From Cycas panzhihuaensis (taxonomy: Eukaryota; Cycadophyta): 64,000 nt of DNA. The DNA lies in NCBI GenBank assembly GCA_023213395.1, contig CM041465.1:249433741-249497740 (forward strand), given 5' to 3'. Below the pieces are notes generated by a model. The model worked only from the letters and a program-made list of their open reading frames with translations, was not told the origin of the DNA and ran no database searches. Both the position numbers and the translations under genes were made by a program. This document shows, in pieces, positions 42,840 to 52,249 of this stretch. The number at the start of each line of letters is the position of its first letter. Within the stretch, counting starts at the first letter, position 1.

Positions 42840-43760
42840 ATACGAATCAAAGATTACTGGGACAATCAAACAATAGCCAAGGCCCAGCAACTGTTTGAAG
42901 AATTTTGTGATGTATTCACATGGTCATACAAGGATTTGAAGGGAATTCCCCCTGAGGTAGGGATGCATCATATCGACTTAATGGAAGGAGCAAAGCCGAT
43001 GAAACAAAGATCGTATCGCGTGAATCTGAAATATAAAGAAAAAGTAAAAGCAAAATTGGACAAAATGTTGGAAGCAGGATATATCTATGAGATCGACTAC
43101 AGTGACTGGGTGAGCCCTGTAGTAGTGGTTTCCAAAAAGAATAGAAAAATAAGCGTCTATGTGGATTACAGACAACTCAATAAAGTAACGAAGAAGGATC
43201 CCTTTCCGTTACCCTTTATGGAAGATATTTTGGAAGCCGTGGGAGGAAACAAAATATATTCCTTCACCGACGGATTTAACGGGTATAACCAAGTGCAAAT
43301 TGTACCAAAAGATCAAGCAAAGACTACGTTCGTTGCGGAATGGAGAACGTATGCCTTACAGAGTAATGCCATTTGGTCTTACGAATACTCCAATTACATT
43401 TCAAAGAATAGTAATCAATATATTTCGTAGAATGATTGGAGAAAAAGTGGCATTATTCCTGGATGATTGGACACTATACGGGTTGATGAAAAACCATATG
43501 GAAAACCTGAGGGAGATGTTGCAAACATGCAGGGAGAATAAATTGTGTTTGAATTCAAAGAAATGTACCTTTTTAGTACCATTTGGGAATCTGTTAGGTC
43601 ACATAGTAAGTAAGGAGGGATTGCTAACAGATCCAGCTAAGGTATCTTCAATCCTACACTCTGGTACCACTCACAAGGAGGCAATTGAAAAGTTTTTTGG
43701 GTCTAATCGGATATTACAGAAAATTCATCAGGGGGTATGCATGCATATCAGGACCCCTTG
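42840..43760 (+). pseudogene. Element C reverse transcriptase (FLDD type)
   Basis: First frame (to 43430): DVFTWSYKDLKGIPPEVGMH, then RSYRVNLKYKEKVKAKLDKM, YIYEIDYSDWVSPVVVVSKK, VYVDYRQLNKVTKKDPFPLP and YSFTDGFNGYNQVQI. Second frame (43300-43761): PYRVMPFGLTNTPITFQRI, then the catalytic VALFLDDWTLYGLMKNHMEN and KCTFLVPFGNLLGHIVSKEG. Both catalytic Asp are intact; Phe replaces the first Tyr of the box. One frameshift around 43350. Confidence 0.9.
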
Positions 43761-44300
43761 AGGAGCTATTAAAGAAAAGTGTTGAATGGTATTGGATGGA
43801 AGAACAATAGCAAGCTTTTGAAGCATTAAAGAAGGCCATAATATCAGCACCTATATTGCGATTTCTTGATTGGAAGAAAATCTTCCACGTACACGTTGAT
43901 GCCTCACAATACGCTATCTGATGTGTCTTGGCACAATCGAGTGATAAAAAGGTGGATTATCCGATATACTTTGCAAGTCGAAAACTCACGAAGGCAGAGC
44001 AAAATTATACCACAACGGAAAGAGAAGCTCTCGGAATGGTCTACGCATTACAAAAATTCTGACACTATTTATTATCGAATCCATTCTTGTTCTTTGTCGA
44101 CCATCAAGCACTTATGTACCTTGTGAATAAACCAATAATGAGGGGACGAATTAGCAGATGGTTAATGTTGTTTCAAGAATTCTCCTTCAAAATTATTGTG
44201 AAAACGGAAAAAGCTCACATCATACCTGACCAATTGTCAAGAATTCCCAATGTGGAAAAGGCCACAGGAGTGCCAGATGATTTTCCAGACGTTGCATTGT
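43680..44300 (+). pseudogene. Element C RT connection and RNase H
   Basis: GLIGYYRKFI (near 43698) is the link after RT. The RNase H first strand VHVDASQYAI holds the catalytic Asp (near 43890). TTTEREALGMVYALQKF, then FFVDHQALMYLVNKP and HIIPDQLSRIPNVEKATG follow. Stops occur at the end of several blocks. It runs straight into integrase. Confidence 0.85.
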
Positions 44301-44532
44301 TCAGTGTAGAGGCAATTCCAATAGACTGGTATGAGGGGATACCAGAATACTTAGCAACTGGGGAGATACCACCAGAATTGGACTACACGGAACAACGGAA
44401 TTGTCAGAAAAGCAGAGCCATACCAACTGATAAAAGGGGAGTTATACAAATTAGGACCAAATGAGGTGTTACGGCGATGCATCGGGCCACGTGAGGTTAA
44501 TCAAATTATGGCCAAGGCACATGAAGGTGTAG

Positions 44533-44537
44533 CAAGT
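44533..44537. repeat. Left target-site duplication of the solo LTR (CAAGT)
   Basis: Identical to 45606-45610. Confidence 0.93.
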
Positions 44538-45605
44538 TGATCCAGGAGGATCTACCATATGTTTACAGGATGCAGAAAATGCTAGGCATTGGCATAACTG
44601 AAAGAGATATGGCCAAATGGTATCAAAATTATATGAAATTTTGTGTAAAGGAAGAAGACACATCCCACTATATGTGTACAAAAGGTGGGGTTCAGAAAAT
44701 ATCATTTGATTAGAGTTCAAGCCTTGTTTTGCATAAAATTAATCCCACAGCTAGCAGAAAAACAGCAAATACATATTATCATTAAATGAATAAAAATACA
44801 GTCAAATGACATCCAAATGAGCTAAAATTTTGAGGAAGCAGAAGGGACATGCATTCCTATACGTGTACCAAATTTGAGCCGAATTGAAGTCCGTTAGGGT
44901 CAGTTACAAGCCGCAAGTTCAAGCCTTGTTTTGCATAAAATTAATCCCACAGCTAGCAAAAAAACAGCAAATACATATTATCATTAAATGAATAAAAATG
45001 TGGTCAAATGACATCTAAATGAGCTAAAATTTTGAGGAAGCGGAGGGGACATGCGTTCCTCTACGTGTACCAAATTTGAGTCGAATTGGAGTCCGTTAAG
45101 GTCAGTTACAAGCCATAACTTTTAAGAATTGCATGAAGGCCACTTGGACAACATGCAATCTGGTGGTTAATGGTTATACTTGCATGATTGCCACTTGTTA
45201 AACATGCAATTTTGGGTTTCTTTCTATAAATTGAGCCCTATTATGGGTTGGAGAGGTGGTTCTTGGAGGTGAAAGACACTTGACTTGGGAAGCATCCTTG
45301 GAGAAGAATTTTGGAGGGTTGGAGTCCCCCTTATGGTATAATTGTATCATTTATTCCTTGTAATTTAACCATTCTTTTGCTAGTTGATTTCTCCACCATT
45401 AAATGGAGATTTTCATAGTTTAATAAAAGTACTACTCCTCATACTTTTGGAGCAATGTCAAGAATAAATGATTTGATGTAGAATTTCCTTTTGTGGGCTC
45501 ATTTTTGTTTTGATGTTATTGGGATTTCTACACTAACTCCCAGGATCTCAAGGAGAAAAGGTTGATAATTGACTTCTTCACCAATTAAGCTCTATTTTGG
45601 GATCA
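44538..45605 (+). mobile_element. Solo LTR inside element C integrase (1068 bp)
   Basis: TGATCCAGGAGG to TTTTGGGATCA, with 6-bp inverted ends TGATCC/GGATCA and a perfect 5-bp TSD CAAGT. A CTATAAATT box lies near 45223 and an AATAAA near 45421, in LTR order. It holds a 202-bp tandem duplication (units starting 44714 and 44916) not present in the relative at 23541-24455. No internal genes. Confidence 0.9.
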
Positions 45606-45610
45606 CAAGT
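45606..45610. repeat. Right target-site duplication of the solo LTR (CAAGT)
   Basis: Identical to 44533-44537. Confidence 0.93.
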
Positions 45611-46771
45611 GGACAAATGGGGAAGTTAACAACATGGAGGAAGATTCTGGTGGCCATCGATGTTCGAGGACGTACGAAAATGGATCCAAGCATGTGACTA
45701 CTGTCAAAGAGTTGGGAAACCTAATCGACAGGATTACCAACCCCTTCACCCAATTTTACCTCTGGCACCGTTCGAGAAATGGGGGCTTGATTTCATCGGG
45801 CCAAACAAACCAGCTGCCCGGCGATCCCAAGCCCGATATATCCTAGTAGTGACCGATTACATGACCAAGTGGGTGGAAGCAAGAGCCTTAAGGAAAGCGG
45901 ATTCGGTAAGTACGACCCGATTCCTTTATGAAGTGATTATTACACGATTTGGATGCCCTTTAGAGATTGTAAGTGATCAAGGGGCCCACTTTCTCAACCA
46001 AACCATAGAAGTGTTAACATCAACCTTCATGATAAGCCATAGGAAGTCCACACCATACTACCCAAGGGCGAATGGGAAGGCAGAAAGCTCAAATAAAATT
46101 ATCGAGAATTGTTTAAGGAAGATCTGCACGTGGGAAGATCTTACTGGGTTGAGAAACTTCCATTAGTGTTATGGGCTTTCAGAACAACGTATAAGAGATC
46201 AACCGGACAAACACCATTTCAGCTGGTTTACGGAATAGAAGCCATCCTTCCTACCGAATTCAAGATACCAAGCCTGAGAACTGCTATGCAATGCCGATTG
46301 GACAACTTCCAATCCTTACGACGGAGATTAGAAGAATTGGTGTGATTAGAAAAAAAGAGATATATGGCGAAGTGGTTGCAAAACATTGAGAAAAGACGAT
46401 GAAATGCGTACGACCATCATCTACGCAAGCCACAATTCAAAGAAGGTGATCAAGTTACGCTCTCGACGCGACAAGTTCAGGATGCACCCAGGGAAGCTCA
46501 AGATGAGATGGTCAGGACCTTATATTGCTGAACAATTTTTTGAAAATGGGGTCCATACAATTACGGGAAATTGATGGACCATTGCTACCAACTCGAGTAA
46601 ATGGTAGTCGATTAAAACCCTACATCGAATAGAGGGAAGTACCAGCTGAATCAGTTGGTTGTATCATAGCGTGTTGCATGAAGTTGAGGCAAATTGAATT
46701 GCCTTGATACCAGAACATGATTTAGTTCGGTATATAACATAAAATACAAAAAAAATAAAAAACAGAAAAAA

Positions 46772-46784
46772 CAACCGTAACTCA
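46772..46784 (+). promoter_or_regulatory. Conserved CAACCGTAACTCA block after integrase in element C
   Basis: The same short block occurs at the matching place in D (TAACCGTAACTCAT, about 55999-56012), B (minus strand, 13971-13983) and E (CAACCATAACCC, about 58539-58550). It precedes the palindrome array and the 3' ORF. The core resembles a MYB-type site, but its role is unknown. Confidence 0.45.
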
Positions 46785-46884
46785 TATCATATGTATAAGC
46801 AATAAGGAAAGAAGGATATATACCACAACAAGAAAAGCCAAGACTGAAGAATCCTGCTAAAAAATCACTTTCTTCTTACAAAAT

Positions 46885-47100
46885 ACACTATACGTACCAA
46901 AAAAGTACGTTACCAGATACACACTGTGTAAAATAAGTCAAAATACATTATACGTACCAAAAAAGTATGTTACCAAGTACATACTGTGTAAAGCCAATCT
47001 AAAATATACTATACGTACCAAAAAAGTACGCTATGAGGTACGCACAGTTAAAAAAGTGAATAAGTTAACCAAATTATACTATACGTACCTAAAAAGTGCA
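46885..47100 (+). repeat. TACGTACC repeat array in the integrase-to-3' ORF spacer of element C
   Basis: Four units with ATACGTACC[AT]AAAAAGT cores near 46891, 46951, 47012 and 47082 (spacing about 60-70 bp), each followed by a second GTACG-type word and ACTGTGTAAA-like ends. Counterpart of the array in element B. Confidence 0.78.
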
Positions 47101-47398
47101 CGCAATGAAACATAGAACAAAAGGGCCGAATAAGACAAACATATATAATATGTACCTGCAAGCATTCTCGCACGGTACGCAACGAAAAACATAGGACGAT
47201 TTGGCTCGAATTCTCAGCAGCAAACAGCCAAGAGGAAACCTTGTGAGCCAAGGAAGCAGAAGGATAAAATTCAGCGCAAGTTTGTATGAATGCTTCAAGA
47301 AAACAGTGACCATTCCAAAAACGGTACGTACGTAGGGTTCGTATTGGTACTCCTTGGTTATTTTTAGCTCTATTTCTGGAATTCCATAGCCTGTTGCA

Positions 47399-48460
47399 AT
47401 GAGAACAGCAGGTTGCCAAGAGACCTTCCTGCCCAAGTTGAGGAAAGATCTGGAGGCATTACCTTCCCAATTTCAAGCTAAAGTCAAGCAGGGTGGTTGG
47501 GGAGAGTATATATACTATAACCCCATTTATTGTGACCAAGAAATTATGGAGAACATCTTACTGGAGCTGAAAAGGGACATAAAGAAAATCAAACTAGATG
47601 CAGAAATAATTCATCTAATAACGGGACTTCCAAATGAAGGAGAAGTTCCCACGGCCACTAAAAGGTTAGAACTGGACCGTGAGATTTGGCTAAGGGAATT
47701 CTTCCAAGAAAACACTCAGCTTACTTCAGGAGGAATTTGGGTGGTGGATATAAAGGATGCCAAGTTGCAATGGGTAGCCAAAGTCATCAATTCAAGGTTT
47801 TTATCAAAAAGGAAGTACACATACATTCCAAGAGGAATGATGCCGGTATTACCAAAGATCCGGGTTGGAGAAAAGCTGGATTGGTCAGAATTTTTAATAG
47901 TTAACATGAGATAGCAAATCCAGGAAATAATGACACACCCTTTTCGTCACCCTTCCTTATTGTTAGCCATCTTATTTTATCAATGTCCAAGTGTGCAACT
48001 AACAAAAACAACTATTTCTCCAAGAGAGCCACTTATAAAACAATGGGTGACTGAGTTTCCAGACACTACTCAGGATCAAGAATTCAAAAGCAAATGACCA
48101 AAGTTCTCAAATGGTTACAGCAAACCCCTAGGACACCCATTCCTCATCAGGCCAAACAAACAATCTGGAAAAGCAGCAAAAGGAAGAAAGATGAAGAAGA
48201 ACCTGAAGAGGAGGAAGAAGTGGAGCCTTCATTGGAAGAATGGACAGAATTTCCGCCCGTAATGGAGACCGGAGAAACATCAGCACCACCTCCATCAGAT
48301 AATAAATCATGCCAGATTATCCAATTGATTAAAGAAATGGAAGAAGGATACAAAGTAGAGATAGCTGCCCTTCAAGAAAAAAATCAAAGAAAAGGATGCG
48401 ATAATCGCCACACTTACCCAAATAAACGAAAAAATTTTGGCCACAAAAGACTGTCGGCGA
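47399..48460 (+). pseudogene. Element C 3' ORF (downstream of integrase)
   Basis: ATG 47399 opens 171 codons: MRTAGCQETFLPKLRKDLEA, then FQAKVKQGGWGEYIYYNPIY, IIHLITGLPNEGEVPTATKR, DIKDAKLQWVAKVINSRFLS and KLDWSEFLIVNM, ending in TAG at 47912-47914. Other frames continue with HPFRHPSLLLAILFYQCPSV, then a Lys-rich part, EEEPEEEEEVEPSLEEW-like acidic stretch, and the coiled coil IQLIKEMEEGYKVEIAALQE. Total about 340-350 codons if frames are followed. It holds no membrane segment. Homologues sit in B, D and E at the same place. Role unknown. Confidence 0.78.
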
Positions 48461-48480
48461 GCAGGCGTGAGGCGACCACG

Positions 48481-48500
48481 AGAAAGAGAGGGGGAGGAAT
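48481..48500 (+). other. Element C G-rich purine tract
   Basis: AGAAAGAGAGGGGGAGGAAT lies 66 bp before the 3' LTR. Only GAGATAGA directly abuts the LTR. The same split layout occurs in B and D. Confidence 0.6.
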
Positions 48501-48522
48501 ACCCCAAAATTTTGATTTTTTG

Positions 48523-48540
48523 TTGAGCAAGGATGCTCAA
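48523..48540 (+). other. Conserved hairpin TTGAGCA-AGGA-TGCTCAA before the C 3' LTR
   Basis: Seven-base-pair perfect arms and a four-base loop. Equivalents at 12139-12156 (B), 57489-57506 (D) and 61277-61294 (E, one arm mismatch). Confidence 0.8.
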
Positions 48541-48565
48541 ACCCATCATGTTGACTCGAGATAGA

Positions 48566-49403
48566 TGTTGGGACATAATTTGACACGTTGGGCTATGAGG
48601 AAACCAGAGATAGGTCAGGTAACCTTGGATGTGCAGTGCGGACCGTGCGAGAGGTACGCATAAAGGCGTAAAAGTGGAAAGAAAAGACGTGCAGGTATGT
48701 ATGGCAGTGCATACCTAAAAGGTATGCAACACGATATCGTACCTCTGGCGATGCAAAGCAAGCGAGAGAAGGTACACACGCCAGGACTTAACATATGGAT
48801 ACCTGGGATGACGTCAGACGTACGTACAAACATATTGATGGTTAGAGACAACAATTAAGAAGGTTAACTAATGGTTAACAAAAGGTACGCTTATGACTGA
48901 AAAGGTACAGTTATGACAGGGAGTCATAACCCTTCAGCCAAAAGACACCAAGGAGGTGTATTTAAGAGACTTCACAAGGATCATTCGGCTAAAGTGAGAG
49001 CCAAGTATTCTTACACTTGATGGTACGGAAGCCAGTACGTATGACAGTAGCCTAAAGCAGTGTATGATGTTGTGTACCGTCAGGGTACACGTGACAGTAG
49101 CAGTGTATGTGGCTGGAATGCACAGGGAATGCATTCCAGCACCTTGTGTACAAAGACTTATTGCTTAATAAAAGAAGAGTTACGTGGAAACATTGATTCT
49201 ATGTGTTTTATGAAGATTGGATGCTAAATATGTGCTGATTACTGTATTGCTATGTGTAAATTATGACATGATTAGGTGGAATTGTTAATGAATCTGTGTG
49301 ATTTATGTGGATGAATATGTTGACTGTATCCTAGATTAGACTACCTATGTTATCTTGACAGGTGTACCCTTCCCATAAGTGCAGTGGTAAACCGAAGTCA
49401 ACA
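48566..49403 (+). repeat. Element C 3' LTR (838 bp)
   Basis: Pairs with 37857-38685. TGACGTCA at 48809-48816, perfect inverted repeat GTTATGAC-AGGGA-GTCATAAC at 48910-48930, TATTTAA at 48959-48965. Confidence 0.95.
48910..48930 (+). promoter_or_regulatory. Inverted repeat upstream of the LTR TATA box
   Basis: GTTATGAC and GTCATAAC arms around AGGGA, 28 bp before TATTTAA. It includes paired TGAC/GTCA half-sites. Forms of it are found in every related LTR in the window; see findings. Confidence 0.55.
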
Positions 49404-49408
49404 AAAAC
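49404..49408. repeat. Right target-site duplication of element C (AAAAC)
   Basis: Identical to 37852-37856. Confidence 0.95.
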
Positions 49409-50640
49409 AATAGCCAAAAGTGGATTGTCTGTTCTCTAGAGATTTGGCCCAATCTAATCTATGAAACCTTCCAACTTGAAGTTGTCATTGCAAACAAACT
49501 TCAAATCATACTACAACGTGCCATGGAGGTACCTCAAAATCTTTTTCGCAACACTATAATGACTCTACTTTGGGACAAACATAAACCTAGAAATCATTCC
49601 AATTGTGAAGGACATATTTGGTCTAGTTGTAGTCAAATAAACCAAGCTACCAACTAGCTATTTGAACAATGTATTGTCTACAAGTGTCTCATCATCTTTA
49701 GCTGTTAGCTTTACTCCTATCTCTATGGGGGTTGGTGCAAATTTACAATTCTTCATTGTAAATTTATTCACAATCTCCCAAGTATACTTGGCCTGCAAAA
49801 TAAAAACACAACCAGGATTTTGCCAAACTTCAACTCCAAGAAAGTAGTTAACTATGCCAAGGTCTATCATCTCAAAGTGTTTCTTCAAATCTTCCTTTAA
49901 GTCCGATATGATTGAGTTATTGTTATCTGTGATCAGTAAATTAGCTACATACATCAAAACAAAGGTTACAAATTTATCATCCTAAACCTTAATGTACAAG
50001 TTTGAGTCAACTGGCAAATGCTCAAACTTGTGCTTCAGAAAGTACTGATCAATTTTCTCATACCATGATTTGGAAGTTTGTTTCAAGCCGTACAAGGCTT
50101 TCTTCAATCAACACGCCAAACACTCTTTGCCCTTCTCTACATATCCTGACAGTTCAACCATGTAGACCTTCTCTGTCATATCTGCATTGAGAAATGTGCT
50201 TTTAATGTCCATCTGGTGAATTTGCCACTTGTATTATGCTACAATCACCATGTTTAACCTAAGAGTGTTCATTTTTGCCACTAGAGCGAAAGTCTCCCAG
50301 TAGTCAATTCCCTCTTTCTGCTTGAAGCCTTTGGCCCCAAGCCTCGCCTTATCCTTGTCAATGGTATCAACGTTATACTCAGTCTTGTAGATGCATTTGC
50401 ATCCAATTGCTTGCTTCTCTGCCAGAAAATCAACAAAGTCCCAAGTCTTATTATTCTTCAACATTGCTTGTATTTCAACACCCATGGCATTCCACTTTTG
50501 TCCCTTACTTGCCTCCTCAAAAGTGGAGGGCTCATTTATACTCAAGACTTGTGCCAAATGAGCAAAGTTGGCCAATTGAGAAGGCTAAGACTTTGACTTG
50601 TGTTTGCCTTCTCCTGAGGGCAACTTGGTTTCCTCAATGG
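49409..50640 (-). pseudogene. Copia-2 reverse transcriptase
   Basis: Minus-strand frames: EASKGQKWNAMGVEIQAML, then NNKTWDFVDFLAEKQAIGCK and KARLGAKGFKQKEGIDYWET (50234-50575) are the RT start. MMYVANLLITDNNNSI at 49957 is the catalytic box, where the usual YVDD has become YVAN, so both Asp are lost. IDLGIVNYFLGVEVWQNPG and LVGSLVYLTTTRPNM-type reading follow. Frames are broken between these parts. Confidence 0.85.
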
Positions 50641-51720
50641 TTTTCAAGTACCATTTAGGAAGTTTCTTCTGTGGAGATTGTGCTACTTCTAGTTGAGCTT
50701 CCCCAAAGTAAATGTCCTCATAATCAAATGTCAGATTCATATTGAAACTGCCACCAATAACATTAACTTCAGCTTCAACATCAAGTATAAGTGCAACCTC
50801 CTGAATCTGCTTGTCAATCAAACTACTAACATCTAAAGAGGTGAAATCCAATCCCCTGAATACCTCCTAACTCCCTTCTTTGGCAACAAAAATGAATTTG
50901 TCACGTTCATCGAAGATAACATCACAAGTACTATGCACTTTCCTTGTCTTTGACTCGTATACTCTGTAGGCTTTGGATTCTTCAAAGTAACCAACCAATA
51001 TACACTTGGAACTTTTGGCATCGAACCTTTCTCTCTGTTCATTTGCAGAATGCATATATCAATACACCCAAAATTCCTCAAATGACTCAAGGTTGGCCTT
51101 CTACCAAACCAAGCTTCTTCAAGTGTCGAACAGTTAAACTACTATGATAATTGCTTCACCCCATAAATGACCAAGCATAAACTTTCATTTCATCATGGAC
51201 TTAGCTTTTTCAACCAAAGCCTACTTCATACACTCAACAACCCCATTTTGTTAAGGTGAGTAGACAATTGTTAAGTGTTGCTTAGTGCCTTGTCCCTTGC
51301 AAAAGTTTTCAAACTCCTTTGAAGTATATCCACCTTCATTATCCAACCATAATGTCTTCACCTTGAGAGCAATCCCAGACTTGACATGTTGTTTGATATG
51401 CTTGAAGATGGAAAATGTGTCTAACTTTAACCTTAATGGGTAAACCCAAACTTTCTTGGGTAAACCTAGACCTTCCTAGAGAAATCATCAATGAAAGTTA
51501 AAAATCACTTTGCTCCTCCCATCGATGGTTACGGCATTGGTCCACAAATTTTAGAGTGAACAATTTCTAATTTTGCCTTTGCCCTCCAAGCTTTGCCCTT
51601 CAAAAATAGCTACCTGCATTGTTTCCCCATCACACAAGGCTCACAAACACAACTTTTAACATTTAACTTAGGAAGCCCATGAACTATTTTCTTTCTATGC
51701 AATAATTAGAGAATAATGTA
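50641..51720 (-). pseudogene. Copia-2 integrase
   Basis: On the minus strand: HGLPKLN, then VCEPCVMGKQC (GAG-pre-integrase finger, near 51600-51660). FLTFIDDFSRKVWVYP is the core (51480-51540). HLRNFGCIDICILQMNREKG, then KCILVGYFEESKAYRVYES and CDVIFDERDKF form the C-terminal copia integrase region (50867-51090). The open piece 50585-50851 is the variable linker to RT. Many stops in the core. Confidence 0.8.
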
Positions 51721-51899
51721 ATTTAAATGCCCCATTCTTTCATACCATAGAGTATTTTTAGAGGTTATAGCAAAAAGTGCTTTTTAGGTTTTATGAACCC
51801 CAGATTTTCCATTTAGTACATACCATCCACGTATCCATCTACAACTATGTTGCCTTTGTTCTTGTTGATTATGCATTCGTTGCGCCAAAGAATGGCCTT

Positions 51900-52200
51900 C
51901 ATATCCTACTCCTCAATCTATGCCACTGAGAGCAAATTTGCCTTCAATCTAGGCACATACAAGACATCCTCTATGTAATATTTCTCACCATTTTGGAGGG
52001 ATTATGGGTACATTTCTTATGCCTTCAATCTTCAATAGCATATCATCTCCACTTTTGACCGGCTTCGTGGTTATTGCTTCCCACATCTCAATAAACCAAT
52101 CAATCCTTCCAATCATGTGACATGTGGCTCTAGAATCAATGTACTAAAGTTCCTTAGCAATGTTGCTCGCTTGTTAAGTAGCAAAAAATAATTTTTGCCC
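51900..52200 (-). pseudogene. Copia-2 protease
   Basis: The minus strand near 52100-52150 reads YIDSRATCHMIGRIDWF, equivalent to the copia DSGAT-H protease site with Gly changed to Arg. DVLYVPRLKANLLSVAQIEE follows (near 51920-51980), the usual block after it. One stop before the site. Confidence 0.75.
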
Positions 52201-52249
52201 TTTTTCAATCCTTATTGATGAGGCATTATCAGTGAAATGCCCATGTTGT

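Larger units (their letters stand above)
44400..46635 (+). pseudogene. Element C integrase, split by a solo LTR
   Basis: Left part to 44537 carries the start of the HHCC finger (ending VMAKAHEGVAS in shifted frames). After the insertion (45606 on) the Cys pair ACDYCQRVGKPNRQD appears, then PFEKWGLDFIGPNKP with the first Asp. YMTKWVEARALRK, IVSDQGAHFLNQTI (second Asp) and NGKAESSNKI (Glu) follow. The C-terminal part PGKLKMRWSGPYIAEQFFEN is followed by RVNGSRLKPYIE-like decay near 46600. No chromodomain. Confidence 0.88.
37857..49403 (+). mobile_element. Ty3/gypsy element C, full length, inside copia-2
   Basis: 11.5 kb including a 1.07-kb solo LTR in its integrase. LTRs of 829 and 838 bp with a perfect 5-bp TSD. 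Gene order equals that of element B. The two LTRs are visibly more alike than those of element B, so this insertion looks younger, though coding regions already carry many stops. Confidence 0.95.

Noticed and set aside
47399-48460. 3' ORF as a retroviral-type envelope gene
   Set aside because: No signal peptide or membrane segment in any of the four copies; acidic and coiled-coil parts suggest a soluble protein.
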